From Sclerotiophoma versabilis (taxonomy: Eukaryota; Ascomycota; Dothideomycetes; Pleosporales; Didymellaceae): 64,000 nt of DNA. Both the position numbers and the translations under genes were made by a program. Each line of letters opens with the position of its first letter. The first letter of the stretch is position 1. Positions 1 to 10,808 of this stretch are shown piece after piece. The DNA is taken from NCBI GenBank assembly GCA_012274445.1, contig JAAROD010000049.1, forward strand, positions 496,001-560,000. Reading direction: 5' to 3'. The notes below the pieces were generated by a model, which was not told where the DNA came from, ran no database searches, and saw only the letters and a program-made list of their open reading frames with translations.

Positions 1-460
1 AACTGCAGAACCTCAAAAACTTTCTCTATTGGCACAAAGAGATCGACTTCTATTGGCGACCTGCGGGTCTGTGTGTCCTTCGAGTCAGTGTAGACAAGCA
101 TGGTGAGCTCCAGTCTCCCTCTTGGCACTCTCGTATAGCAACCAAGCTTTACGCACGGTCTATCCGCAGCCTGACACCCACCTCTCAAGCATCTCCAAGA
201 TATGGCTGGACATAGCGTTGTCTTCTGGGCCACCACGAGGTGCGGATGTGGGCGTATTGATGCCTAGACAGGTGCGCTAGCGAACGTGGCTGCCATGCTT
301 GTCGATATCGCATAGGATTCTCGCTACGGACGCCGACGTGAGGCTTTTGTGAGTATCGTGCCATGGCAAATGTGGATATTCGGGTCGACTGGATTGCTCG
401 AGAACGCCCAACGCCATGTGGTCCAGTGGTCTGCGCCTTCGTACTGCGGAAGCTCGATGG
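1..460. other. Left-edge non-coding sequence
   Basis: No gene is evident. The open frames here are short and lack recognisable domains. The right-hand part is probably the upstream region of the multicopper oxidase gene that starts at 582. Confidence 0.5.
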
Positions 461-468
461 ATATATAA
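461..468 (+). promoter_or_regulatory. TATA box of the multicopper oxidase gene
   Basis: The motif atatataa lies about 115 bases before the ATG at 582. It is followed by CT-rich sequence with several 'ctcat' steps, as is common at fungal transcription starts. It is the clearest core-promoter element near this gene. Assignment rests on motif and position only. Confidence 0.5.
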
Positions 469-581
469 GTCCTGGATGGTTTGCTCTACTCGTATCCTCA
501 TCAGCTCAAACATTCTCATACTTGCTCATCAGCATTGAGAATAGCCTCTTTCTGACTCATCATTCATATTCTCAATCCATT

Positions 582-2480
582 ATGCGGCAATCACTCTTCT
601 TGGGCGTTACTGCCCTCTTCACTTCACAAGTTTTGGCTGGTGACAAAGAGTGGCTTAGCCCAGAGTACAAGCAAATTTTCCAAAACCCTCTGCCCTTCCC
701 TCCTGATAAGGCTCCTATTTACACCTACACCAATGCCTCCACGGGCAACTCCATCGATTACTACGAAATTGATGTCAAGCCTTTCACACAGCAGGTTTAC
801 CCTGGCTTGAAGCCTGCCCGACTGGTTGGCTATGATGGCATATCTCCTGGTCCTACAATCCGCACGCAAAAAGGACGAGAGGCGGTTGTACGATTCAAAA
901 ACCACGGCGACAAGGACCTCTCAGTTCACCTTCACGGCTCTTATAGTCGAGCACCCTTCGATGGCTGGGCCGAGGATGTGACCAAGCCCAACCAATACAA
1001 AGATTACTGTAAGTACCTGCCTACTCAGTATATAATGTGCCACTAACCTCACTTAGACTATCCTAACCACCAAAGCGCTCGCACATTGTGGTATCATGAC
1101 CATGCTGTTCACCACACTGCTGAGAATGCCTACTTTGGCCAGGCTGGCTTCTACATACTACATGACCCTGCTGAGGACGCGTTGGGTCTTCCCTCTGGCC
1201 CAAAGTACGATCTGCCGCTTGCACTGTCAGCCAAGCAGTACAACAAGGATGGAACCCTCTTCGACCCCAAGGATGAGACCGACTCGCTCTTCGGCGATGT
1301 CATTCACGTCAATGGACAGCCATGGCCATACCACAAGGTCGAGCCTCGCAAGTACCGTCTCCGCTTTCTCGACGCTTCTATCAGCCGAGCCTTCAAGCTC
1401 ACATTCGAGGCTGGTGGCAAGGCTATTCCCTTCCATGTGATCGGTGCCGACACTGGTCTCTTGACCAAGCCCGTGCAGACCAGTAACTTAGAGATCTCCA
1501 TGGCCGAACGTTGGGAGGTTGTATTCGACTTCAGTCAATACGCTGGGAAGAACGTTACCCTGAAGAATGGCCGCGATGTTCAGCACGACGAGGACTACGC
1601 AGCCACCGATAAGGTCATGCAATTCGTGGTTGGCAACGATGTTTCAAGCCAAGCTGGTAACGGCAACCTTCCTTCTACGCTTCGTAACGTTCCCTTCCCC
1701 CCAAAGAAGAGCGGAATCGACAGGAGCTTCAAATTCGGCAAATCCGGTGGCGCATGGACCGTCAACGGTTTCACTTTCGCAGACGTCAAGAACCGCATAC
1801 TGGCTAAGCCCCAGCGTGGTGCCATCGAGATCTGGGAGCTCGAGAACTCCAGCGGTGGCTGGTCCCACCCGGTCCACATCCACCTTGTCGACTTCCAGAT
1901 CTTGTCTCGCACCGGTGGCAAGCGCCCTGTTCTCGACTACGAAAAGGAAGCGCTCAAGGACGTTGTCCTCCTTGGCGAGAATGAGAAGGTCACAGTAATT
2001 GCACGCTACGCTCCTTACGACGGTGTCTACATGTTCCACTGCCACAACCTCATCCACGAGGACCACGACATGATGGCTGCTTTCAACGTCACTAGCCTTG
2101 GCGACTGGGGATACCCCGAGACAACCAAGTTCTTGGATCCTATGGAGGAGAAGTACCGTAGCAAGGACATCAGCTCAAGCGATGACCAGAAATCTTTCAT
2201 CATGGACAAGATGTCCAAGTTTGAGGCTATGGAGGCATACAGCAAAGTAGAGAAGCTCGAGGAGGCACTTGAGAGCTACCGGATCAACGGCCCCCCTAAG
2301 ACTACCCTTTCTACTGTCGCTAAGTCATCGACTTCATCAGCTGCTGTTCCATCCACACCAACGAGCACAACCACGACCAAAGCTCCAACTTCGACAATCA
2401 CATCAGCCGCGAAGGTTACAAGCACGAGCACGAAGAAGGATGATTCTAGCAAGGCCAATACTACCTCGAAGAGGAGGTAG
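582..2480 (+). CDS. Secreted multicopper oxidase, bilirubin oxidase type
   Basis: Two exons, 582-1008 and 1057-2480, with a 48-nt intron (GTAAGT...TTAG); the product is 616 aa. Residues 1-20 form a signal peptide (MRQSLFLGVTALFTSQVLAG). Copper ligand motifs are in family order: HLHGS near residue 117, WYHDH near 154 (completed only after splicing), HPVHIH near 413, and HCHNLIHEDHDMM near 470. The last carries the type-1 Cys, His and axial Met. Spacing and flanking sequence match fungal bilirubin oxidases (EC 1.3.3.5), which oxidise tetrapyrroles and phenols with four-electron reduction of O2, rather than typical laccases. The last ~65 residues are a Ser/Thr/Lys-rich tail, likely glycosylated. 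Upstream in-frame codons to 363 are ignored because the signal peptide and TATA box fix the start. The real substrate in this fungus is unknown. Confidence 0.93.
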
Positions 2481-5400
2481 GGGGTGAGAAGATCCAAACA
2501 ACTGTATATATAGGACCTTATTCATATTGCGGCGTTTTATGAGTCTATGAGCAAACGAATTCCATCACATTCCAAATACATCTGACCCTTGCATTCGACC
2601 CGTGAGAACATTCCTCTTTCAGCAGTCTCTCTTATCTATGTATAAAGAGAAATATGTTGTTATAATTTAGAAAATTGTTTTAAAAGTCACTTCTCATAGC
2701 TTCACTTAACTGTTAATCAACCAACGATCACTCTTACGAAGCGCATGATAGAGTAGATAACACAAAGACATACCAGCCCCAGAGACCGCTGAAGTTCTTC
2801 ATGCCGTTGAGATATGTACAGTATAGGCTCGACGAATTGCTCACTACAGCATTCCGATGCAGTGGGACCCGGAGCGCAATACCAAGGGAGCAGCACTCTA
2901 GCAATCGTTTCCGCAGCTTTGACATGCCCCACCACTCCTTTGGGCCAGGCACAGAACCCCCTCGCGGATTCTCCAGTCCAAGCTCTTGCGTTTCGCTTCA
3001 GCATCGGGATCGACAGCCCTACCAGCCGCTCTCGCTACCACACCTTGACTTCCCTCCCTCCACTCAGCCACAGTCTTGCCAAGGATCTCCCACATGGCAG
3101 ACACAAGCGAGTCGATAGTTGCATTTGGACCCTGATCATCGCGTGTTGTTCGCCACACGTGGGGTACCTGCGGGATCGATCAATCTTGGGACCTTGTAAC
3201 GGTAAGTTTGTGGTCAGGTTTGCTAATCAAAGGGTGGAGGTTAGTGGTCTAGAATATCGATACGACAATCGCCGGAACAGGTTAGGCACGTCTCAGCGTT
3301 GATAGAATCTGGATGTGTGGAGGGACTTGTCTGAGCGGAGATGTTGGTGGGTGGCGAGTAGGTGAGAACAAAGAAAGTCATGCCGAAGTAGAAACGCATG
3401 ATCGAAATTCCAAGAGTGCAGACTGACACTCGGGAGTTGCCGCATTGCGAATAGAGATACGCAGTTGACCTTGACAGTGGAGACGGTCGAGTGACGTATT
3501 ACTTAGTTGCGTGTCTTCTCATATTTATACAGTTATCGCGCGATCACTCGTCCCTAAGACTGAGCAGCTGAACAACCAGATTGCGAGATCTATTTGGAAC
3601 CGTGAAGATCGGTGTTCACACTTAGTTCATCATGTTTGATGTTCGAATCAACAGATTGACATGTTGCATCGGAGAAGATTTGGCCTGCTGGGCTCGGTGT
3701 AAACAGGCATGTGTAACAACAGATACGCCCCAAAATGATAACCGCTGTTTTTTTTATTGTGGCAGAACGTCGCGCTCATGACATCCATCAAGCTTAGTCG
3801 GTGTTAAGTGAAGTAAATCGTTGCAACATACAGAGAGAGAGCGATTCCAGTCCCTTTTTGACATCCTTCATCACCTACCATAGCAATTGCTTTGTGTCTT
3901 TTCAGCTCCATAGACCGTAAGTCGTATCGGGCAAACAGAAAAGGGTTGACCGAGGAAACTTTCACAAGAAACGGATGTAGACCTTCCTGGAGAGCGGTCG
4001 CATGAGTGAACCTCTAAAACTCAAAAGAAAAACACATGGCCTCCAATTGCAAGTTTTTCGAGCCCAGCAAGATGGCAAGTATAAATAGCAATTGGAAACA
4101 TGATTATGACCTTCGAAGAGATCCTTCGCTGTAGCAGGTAGCAGATCGTCTTAGGGAAGCCAGTCTAGGCAGTCTGCGCGTGAACAAGGGACTCTGCCCC
4201 ATTCAACTAAACGAATAAAGCGAGGTGGTTTCAAAGCCAGTGCTGGTAAGGATATCGACTGCGGCTGGGCAGGGGTGCTCATACGTGGCGTGCCAAAATC
4301 AACATCGCGAGAAGGGCAATGAAGTAAGGAGTAGAATATTCTGAAAAGAAGAGTTCCAACACTTGTGCGAAAATTGAGCCGAAAGAAAGAGTGGTTCTCA
4401 CATCTATAGATGTGTGGTATTTTTGACTACGGTATAATGACATACGAAATGTGCGGACCACCTACTTTCAAGTTCACCAACAAGCGCCTGTGTAGGTAAT
4501 TCCTAGATATATAGTTGTAAGTAGATAATGGAGGACTTACTTTATGTTATAGTAATTGTTGAAGTGAGCCGTACAAAAAGCGCTTGAGATTGGTATTTAT
4601 CTAAACTCTAGAAATAATTAAAAACAAACATCTGCATACTTAAAGATACCTCCAACTACATAACGCGCTTGTATACCCATGAACACACGTCACAGTCTTA
4701 TACAGTACCAAAACATATCTGACCCGCACAATTCGCTGCCCACAATGATAAAGATCGTGTAGAAGGATTCGCAAATGCAACATATAATTAAATCGCAAGA
4801 GCACCTTACCTGGGCATCCATGTGGTGATTAGAAGCCTAAACCCAAAGACTAAAGAGCAACAACGCAACGAATCTCTGTGGCAATATTAGTACGATTACG
4901 ATTAGAAGGACACTACACTGCGCCGCTTTAGAAACCGTAGAGGAAAAGGACTGTAGCTGTCAAGCAGGTGATGGTGATGGGTTGTTACCCAACATCCAAA
5001 CCCCCGCGCTTGTAAGATAACTTATGCTAACAACCCTACTCTAGAAGTTCAGGTAGGAGCAGACAAGCCACCCATTCCACTCAGACATCCACTCCACTCA
5101 GACTCTAGGCTAGGCCATGATCAACTGAGAGAAGCAAGTTCCCCCCTTTTAATGGCTGGTTATGCTGTAGGCACTGCAACCACTGCAATCACTGCCTGGT
5201 TCGGTTTGTCAGTCAGCACTTCAAGCGTCCAAGTCAGTATAGGCTGGCTGCGTGCACACCCATATTAGGCTTCGACATGCATCCATCTTCGACATAAAGT
5301 TTCTTTCAACATGCATCCATCTTCAACATGAAGAAAAACAAGCCATGAAACATAGACGTGTCGTGAGACGAGACGTGGTTTTCTGTGTCTTGGAATGTGC

Positions 5401-5695
5401 GCGTGAGTGGGTGCGGTGTGGTGTGGTATGGTGATGAGCTTGGATTGAAGCAGTGATGTTGAAGAAAAGGCTCCAAACCAACAATTCAAACGCACAGGCA
5501 ACTACAAGTGAGGAGCACAAAATGACACCGAGAACAGAACCTGTCAATGCTGAATCGCTATTTCATCTACCCAACGCCATCGCTATGCATACAAATCTAC
5601 ACTGAGTTGCATGTCAAGTATCCCCAAGATGCTGAGCGCGCGCAAGACATTTACAATCAAAGGGTGCTGACAATCCAAGGGTACAACAAGGCGGG
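2481..5695. other. Gene-poor intergenic region (3.2 kb)
   Basis: No convincing gene. The stretch around 4480-4900 is AT-rich. Direct repeats of a segment containing 'acatgcatccatctt' occur near 5275 and 5310. A minus-strand frame at 3399-3241 could encode a 52-aa peptide with a hydrophobic N-terminus and three Cys. Neighbouring minus-strand frames (3158-2717) cannot be joined to it with good splice sites. Confidence 0.5.
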
Positions 5696-8600
5696 CTAAG
5701 CGGCGCTCAAATCCAAGCCTGCTTTCTCCAAACCATTTCTAAATGCATCTTTGGCGTCGACTTTCTCGCCCTGGTCTTTCAGCTGCTGCAGCAACATGGC
5801 CTCGACGGCGTTGATGCCGGCTTCGTCGGCTTTGGTCAGCGCCGGCGTCGCAGTGCCGGATGTAACCGCGCCCTTCTTTTTCGTCTTGTTGGTAGCTGCG
5901 TCGTCCTGCTCCTCACCCTGGACCATCTTGTCGAGTTCCAGCTTGCTGACGCCGAGGGCGTAGATTTGCTCTTCGACGGTGCCCTTGGTGACCAGGCGGA
6001 CGACTTCGACTTCCCTCGTCTGGCCGACGCGGTGTGCGCGGTTCTCGGCCTGGATGTCGTCCTGCGGGTTGAAACTGCTGTCGAAGATGACGACTTTGTT
6101 CGCGCAGGCGAGGTTGATGCCTGCGCCGCCGGATTTGGTCGAGAGCATGAAGACGGGGATCGAGGTGTCGGTGTGGAACACGTCCATCAGGCCCTGGCGC
6201 TCGGCAATGGGCGTGCTGCCGTCCATGCGCATGAAGGGGATGTCGTGGTCGTCGAAGACCCAGCCGAGGATGTCCATGACGCTTGTGAACTGCGAAAAGA
6301 CCAACGCTCGGTCGCCGTTGGCTTTGTACTTCTTCAGTAGCTTGAGGAGGGTTTTTACTTTGCCGCTATCCATCCACTCGCGGTCCTTGAGCTCGAATTT
6401 CTTCAGAGCGCCGGGATATTTGAGAGCCAGGTGGTGGCATTGGTAGTCTTGGTAGAGTTGTAGTTCTTCGTAGATGATGTCCGGGTTGCTCTCTGCGAAG
6501 GTGTCCTCACGTAAGCATGCCTTGGACATCTTGCGGATCTTGTCGTCGGTGTAACGGTGGCGGAATAGGAGTGGGTGGATAGCTGCTTGTCGCAGTTTCA
6601 TCATGACGTTTGCGTGGTCCTTGACAGGGAGACCAGCAGCGCGATCAAGAAGTATCTTGCGCTGCTTTTGCAGCTGTTCTTCATACAGGGTCTTCTGAGT
6701 ATCCGTGAGCTCACAGTACTCGACACGGCATGTCTTCTTCGGGAGATGCTTCAGCACTTGTGCTTTCTTGCGGCGGAGGATGAAGGGCGTCAGCATGGTT
6801 CGAGCGCGCTGGACACGCTGTGCCGAAAGCAGGGTACTGTGAGAATCGCTCTCAGTGACCTTGGCCTTGTGCTTGAACAAGATCTGTAGCATCTCTTGCA
6901 CACTATCGTCCTGCTTGTCGTAGAAGACATCCGGCATGAGGAAGCCAAGAATGGACATCAGCTCCTGCAGACTGTTCTGCAATGGCGTACCCGTCAGGAG
7001 AATCCTGCACTTTGGTGTGATGCGCATCAAGCTCTTGTACCGTGCAGTGTTTGCATTTTTCAAGACGTGGCCTTCATCGAAGATGCAAATCTGAGGCTTG
7101 CACTTCCGCAGGAAAGCGTTGTCCTCTTTTCTGTACGCCAAGTCATAGGTGGTGATGATGACGTCGCAATTCCCGGTCTCGATGTTGTCTCGAATGGTGT
7201 CTTGCGACTCGAAGCGCTCAGCTTGGGATCCGTAGTACGGTGTGAAATTGATCTTTCTCGAAAAGTGCTCAAACTCACGACACCAGTTCTCCAGCGTCGA
7301 TCCAGGTACAATGATGAGCGTCGGCCGCCCTTCTCCTTGCTCTTTGAGGTGCGACAAGAACGCAATGACTTGACAGGTCTTGCCCAGACCCATATCGTCT
7401 GCCAGAATTCCGGAGATGCCGTTCTTCCAGAGCAGATTGAGCCAGTTCAGACCAACAACCTGATAATCCTTCAGCTCGATGTCGTCGTTCATGATGGAAG
7501 GCTGCTTCAAGAGCTTGATCTTGCTGCTCGTCTTGCGGAGATGGGCGCTTTCGGTGTCGCTGCCATGGCCGCTCTTTGGCGTGTGGTATCCAGAATCGCG
7601 AGTTGAGCTGGTTTCGCTGCTGTCGTCCAGAGTAACTGCATCAACTTCGCCGTCTGTCGAAGCGCCGAAAATGTTGATACCCCAACGAGCCATGCCAGCC
7701 ACCATTGGCTTTCCAAGACCCTCGCACTGCTTGACAACTGAGTCGATGGTCGAGTACGCATCCCACATGTCTTCGGCAGATTCGACAAGTCGAGCACCGA
7801 ACGTGATTCTAGGTTTGCGTGCTTTTTTCTTGCCCTTCTCTTGCTCTTCTTTCGCTTTTGCATCGACATGAATCTTCCGAATCGCGTCCAGGGAGCTGAA
7901 CGGCCGTTGCTTTAGCAGCTCATTTATATCCTCCTCCTTGTGGCCAGACAAATCAACCATGGCCTCGACTGAGCAATCGTTGAAGAAGTCCAGCAGTTTC
8001 GACTCGCTGAACTTGTGATCCTTCTCAGATGCCGGCCCAGCGTCTGAGTCGTTGTCCGAGATGGCAATGATCCCCTCATCCTCATCATCTGACACCACGA
8101 TTGGTGCTTCCGCCGGCGGCTTGACCTCCTTGCTCTGCGGTCGCGGCGGTGTCATAGGCTCGTCGTCGCTCTCAGGATCAAGCTTGCGCCTCCCACGAAT
8201 GAGTCTGCGCTTCTTGGGTTGCTCGGCGTCCATTGTCGTGGGACTCGCAGTCGCGCTCGGTGTGCTGTACGTCGGCGCCTGCTTGGAGTACTTGTCCATC
8301 AACGACTTGACGGGCGCGTTGAGCTTACGCTGCGCTGTCTTCTTGGGCTCTGCAACGCTTGTGCTGCGCTTAGCCACACCGATCTGCGGCGACTTGAGCA
8401 GCTCGTCGTCCGAGTCTTGCTCGATGAGGTATGCTGAGGCGTCTTCGAAGTGCCCTTTCTTGTCCACAAGTGCCTTGTACAGCACGCTCACAGGCTTATT
8501 TCCAAAGATAGCCAGTAGTCTTGTAGTCTTCCTTCTAAGGTCGAAATCTTGAATGTCACTCAACGCCATGTTGTCGTCCGCCGTCAGATCCACATCCACC

Positions 8601-9256
8601 GGCATGGCACGACTCGGCCCACCCTGTCGCGGCAGAGGCTTTGCCTTCTTGGGCGGCGGACTCTGGCTCCGTGTGAGCTCATCGACGCCGCGCTTTCGTG
8701 AGGCTTGCTGCACGACCTTGTAAGCATAGCCTGAGAGGTCCCAGCTCGGCGGCTTCGGCGGGGTTTCCTCGACGCGCGACGCGCGACTGCCCATCTCAAC
8801 CTTGCTGAGCGGGATGTTCGACCTAAACGACGACTCGTCCTCGTCCGGGTCGCGCTCGACAGGCGCGTCGTCCGAAGTGAGATCGAACACAGGCTTGCGA
8901 ACGGCCTGCGGGGGGAAGAATCCCGTCCCTGGCGGAGCCATTGGGTTGAATCCGCGTGGGCGCTGTGGCTGCGACTGCGATTGTGTGGCGGGCGAAGACG
9001 GACGCTCTAAGCCGGGCGACGAGCGCGGGACCTGCAGTTGCGGTGACATTCCGAGTTCGGAGGGGAGTGTACGGTTCGCTTTCGGTGTGAGCAGCTGCGT
9101 GGGCTGCGTGACATCAGAGGCAAAGTACTGCGAGCGGACGGCCATGGGCTGTGTAGGTTGGGTGGCGTAGGCGCTCTGCTTGTCTGGGCTGCTGGAGCGC
9201 GTTCGATGCGCGGCGGGCGGAGGAGACGACGACATTATGGGATCCTCGGGGTACAT
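5696..9256 (-). CDS. SNF2-family chromatin remodeller, Fun30/Fft/SMARCAD1 type
   Basis: Single exon, 1186 aa. The frame is open for 154 more codons upstream, but those translate promoter repeats (alternating Gly-Phe), so the ATG at 9256 (MYPEDPIMSSS) is chosen. The first ~500 residues are low-complexity, with a CUE-like segment near 232-280 (LLAIFGNKPVSVLYKAL) and a second small helical segment near 418-460. The ATPase core follows: Walker A ADDMGLGKT near 620, the Walker B form DEGH near 727, and helicase C motifs near 985 (RALVFSQF) and 1075 (RAHRVGQ). DEGH in place of DEAH is characteristic of Fun30/SMARCAD1. Family members are nuclear ATPases that slide or exchange nucleosomes in heterochromatin and at resected DNA breaks. 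It diverges from VMA21. Confidence 0.93.
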   Translation of the reverse strand: MYPEDPIMSSSPPPAAHRTRSSSPDKQSAYATQPTQPMAVRSQYFASDVTQPTQLLTPKANRTLPSELGMSPQLQVPRSSPGLERPSSPATQSQSQPQRPRGFNPMAPPGTGFFPPQAVRKPVFDLTSDDAPVERDPDEDESSFRSNIPLSKVEMGSRASRVEETPPKPPSWDLSGYAYKVVQQASRKRGVDELTRSQSPPPKKAKPLPRQGGPSRAMPVDVDLTADDNMALSDIQDFDLRRKTTRLLAIFGNKPVSVLYKALVDKKGHFEDASAYLIEQDSDDELLKSPQIGVAKRSTSVAEPKKTAQRKLNAPVKSLMDKYSKQAPTYSTPSATASPTTMDAEQPKKRRLIRGRRKLDPESDDEPMTPPRPQSKEVKPPAEAPIVVSDDEDEGIIAISDNDSDAGPASEKDHKFSESKLLDFFNDCSVEAMVDLSGHKEEDINELLKQRPFSSLDAIRKIHVDAKAKEEQEKGKKKARKPRITFGARLVESAEDMWDAYSTIDSVVKQCEGLGKPMVAGMARWGINIFGASTDGEVDAVTLDDSSETSSTRDSGYHTPKSGHGSDTESAHLRKTSSKIKLLKQPSIMNDDIELKDYQVVGLNWLNLLWKNGISGILADDMGLGKTCQVIAFLSHLKEQGEGRPTLIIVPGSTLENWCREFEHFSRKINFTPYYGSQAERFESQDTIRDNIETGNCDVIITTYDLAYRKEDNAFLRKCKPQICIFDEGHVLKNANTARYKSLMRITPKCRILLTGTPLQNSLQELMSILGFLMPDVFYDKQDDSVQEMLQILFKHKAKVTESDSHSTLLSAQRVQRARTMLTPFILRRKKAQVLKHLPKKTCRVEYCELTDTQKTLYEEQLQKQRKILLDRAAGLPVKDHANVMMKLRQAAIHPLLFRHRYTDDKIRKMSKACLREDTFAESNPDIIYEELQLYQDYQCHHLALKYPGALKKFELKDREWMDSGKVKTLLKLLKKYKANGDRALVFSQFTSVMDILGWVFDDHDIPFMRMDGSTPIAERQGLMDVFHTDTSIPVFMLSTKSGGAGINLACANKVVIFDSSFNPQDDIQAENRAHRVGQTREVEVVRLVTKGTVEEQIYALGVSKLELDKMVQGEEQDDAATNKTKKKGAVTSGTATPALTKADEAGINAVEAMLLQQLKDQGEKVDAKDAFRNGLEKAGLDLSAA

Positions 9257-9719
9257 TGCGCGTGGAAGTCGAGTAGTGTCGAGTAGCGTTGGGTCGAGTA
9301 GAGTTGAGTTGATAGCGCTGAAGTCGAGGGTTTGCCGCGCGACCACAGTGACAAAGGTCAACAGCAGGAATACAAAAGGGCAGACAAAGCGCGAGAAGTG
9401 CCAGCCATGCAGAGCGTGAAGCCACAGACCGAAAAGCGTGAAAGCCCGAAAAGCGTGAAAGCGACTAAGAAGCGCGCAAGCAACACAAAGCAAGCCCAAA
9501 AAACCCGCGAGGATGATTCTCATGCCTAACCCCAGACGCGCTTTTCGACGGGGGGGGGGGGGGCGCGTTAAGTGGTGGCCAGTGCGGCAATTACGTTGAT
9601 ATCCACCGTGCAGCCAGATTAGCAGCGCACGCGGCGCCGCCATCCAACACGCAAACCGCAAACCGCAAACCGCAAAACCAAAACCAAAACCAAAACCAAC
9701 CCCCAATCCGTCCGTCACA
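9257..9719. promoter_or_regulatory. Shared divergent promoter of the Fun30-like gene and VMA21
   Basis: This 463-bp gap separates two start codons pointing outward, so it must carry both promoters. It holds a run of 14 G (9550-9563), tandem gcaaacc units (about 9651-9675) and tandem aaaacc units (about 9674-9698) that end just before the VMA21 ATG. The repeats keep the Fun30 frame open upstream, producing a false N-terminal extension. Confidence 0.7.
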
Positions 9720-10280
9720 ATGACAACACGAAGAAACGTCAGCGACGAGAAGACTCGCCCAGACTACAATGACAGGGGCGCACCGGGGCCGTCAAACACA
9801 TCTCCTGCCGTTCCATCGTGAGTAGCCCTCCGTCCGCTTCAAGTCGAGTAGACACCATGCATAGTATGCCCTTTGCAACGGCAGATCCAGCACCCATCAA
9901 GACCAAGACCAAGACCAAGACCAAGACCAAGATGAAGATGAAGATGAAGATGCTAGCCACAATCTCTCACACCCCCCTCCCAGCACGCCTGACTTCTCCA
10001 GCGGCGTAATCATCAAACTGATGTCCTTTACCTTCGCCATGATCACGCTACCCATCGGGACGTATTTCTTCACTAACGCCTATGTGTTTCATGGTGAGTC
10101 GAGCATCGTCGTGTGTGTGGGTGTGGGTGTTTGTTGATGAGTCCAGGCAACGCGACATACGCAGGGGGTCTAGCAGCGCTAATGGCCAACGTGGTGCTAA
10201 TTGGGTACGTGATTATGGCCTTCATGGATGACCAGAAGGAGCAGGCTGAGGAGGCGGAGAAGGAGAGGAAGACGCTGTAG
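9720..10280 (+). CDS. VMA21: V-ATPase assembly factor Vma21
   Basis: Three exons: 9720-9817, 10002-10093 and 10147-10280, giving 107 aa. Introns use GTGAGT donors. An alternative acceptor at 9983 would add six residues (STPDFS) in frame; the acceptor at 10001 is preferred because it leaves the usual short linker. After a polar N-terminus the protein has two membrane segments: one around VIIKLMSFTFAMITLPIGTYFF, of which only part is quoted by other members, and one around LAALMANVVLIGYVIMAF. The tail is charged and ends RKTL, resembling a C-terminal ER-retrieval signal. Vma21 is an ER membrane protein that helps assemble the V0 sector of the vacuolar proton pump. None of the individual exons is long enough to stand out alone, but the joined product has the size and layout of the family. 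Confidence 0.9.
9898..9951 (+). repeat. Hexanucleotide repeats inside VMA21 intron 1
   Basis: About five accaag-type units run directly into about four atgaag-type units. They sit in the 184-nt first intron and are translated in frame in a false ORF. Such tracts often vary in length between strains. Confidence 0.85.
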
Positions 10281-10808
10281 GCGTGAGTGGGAAGGACATG
10301 ACTGCAAGAATATCAAGTACAACTAGTTGGCCAAGTCTAAGAGAACTTCAGGACAGAACAGAACAATCCCATGCGTGAGACGCCAAAAAAACAGTAGAGC
10401 AAGACAAAGTAGGACGGGAAGAGTAGAGAGAGAAAAGTACAGGCTGAAATAACACGCGCTGCATTACAAATTACTACATAGCTTTTGCACAGGCCAAATG
10501 CAAGAGTCTCCTGTAGCATACACATAGGCCTAGGGAGTGACTCGTTTCCTCGACACCAAATGCGCCCCATACTCCATCATGTACGTGTACCCAAGACAGT
10601 GCCGAGGCTAAGAATGCCTTTTCCACCTCGTCCCAGCCGTGAACTTCTGTTGGAAGACGGCTGGTCTTCCCAAAATGCAAGAATGTGGTATATGGTCATG
10701 AGAATCGTCCACCACATGCTCGCCCACTACATCCGCTGTACTCCGTCTTCATTTCGACTGGCACAAGACGAGTCTCTGCTCACCGTCTTCGTTCCAACCA
10801 AGCAAAGA
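10281..10808. other. Convergent intergenic region
   Basis: The VMA21 and DUF2406 genes end toward each other here. The short open frames on both strands have no domain or signal. I see no gene. Confidence 0.6.

Noticed and set aside
2717..3158. Minus-strand multi-exon gene joined to the 3241-3399 frame
   Set aside because: No donor/acceptor pair keeps phase between the pieces.
3640..3670. Second tRNA-like loop (gttcgaatc)
   Set aside because: One arm pairs in four of five positions but no D-arm, anticodon arm or acceptor stem can be built.
9257..9718. N-terminal extension of 154 codons on the Fun30-like protein
   Set aside because: It translates promoter repeats into Gly-Phe runs, overlaps the VMA21 promoter and has no family match.
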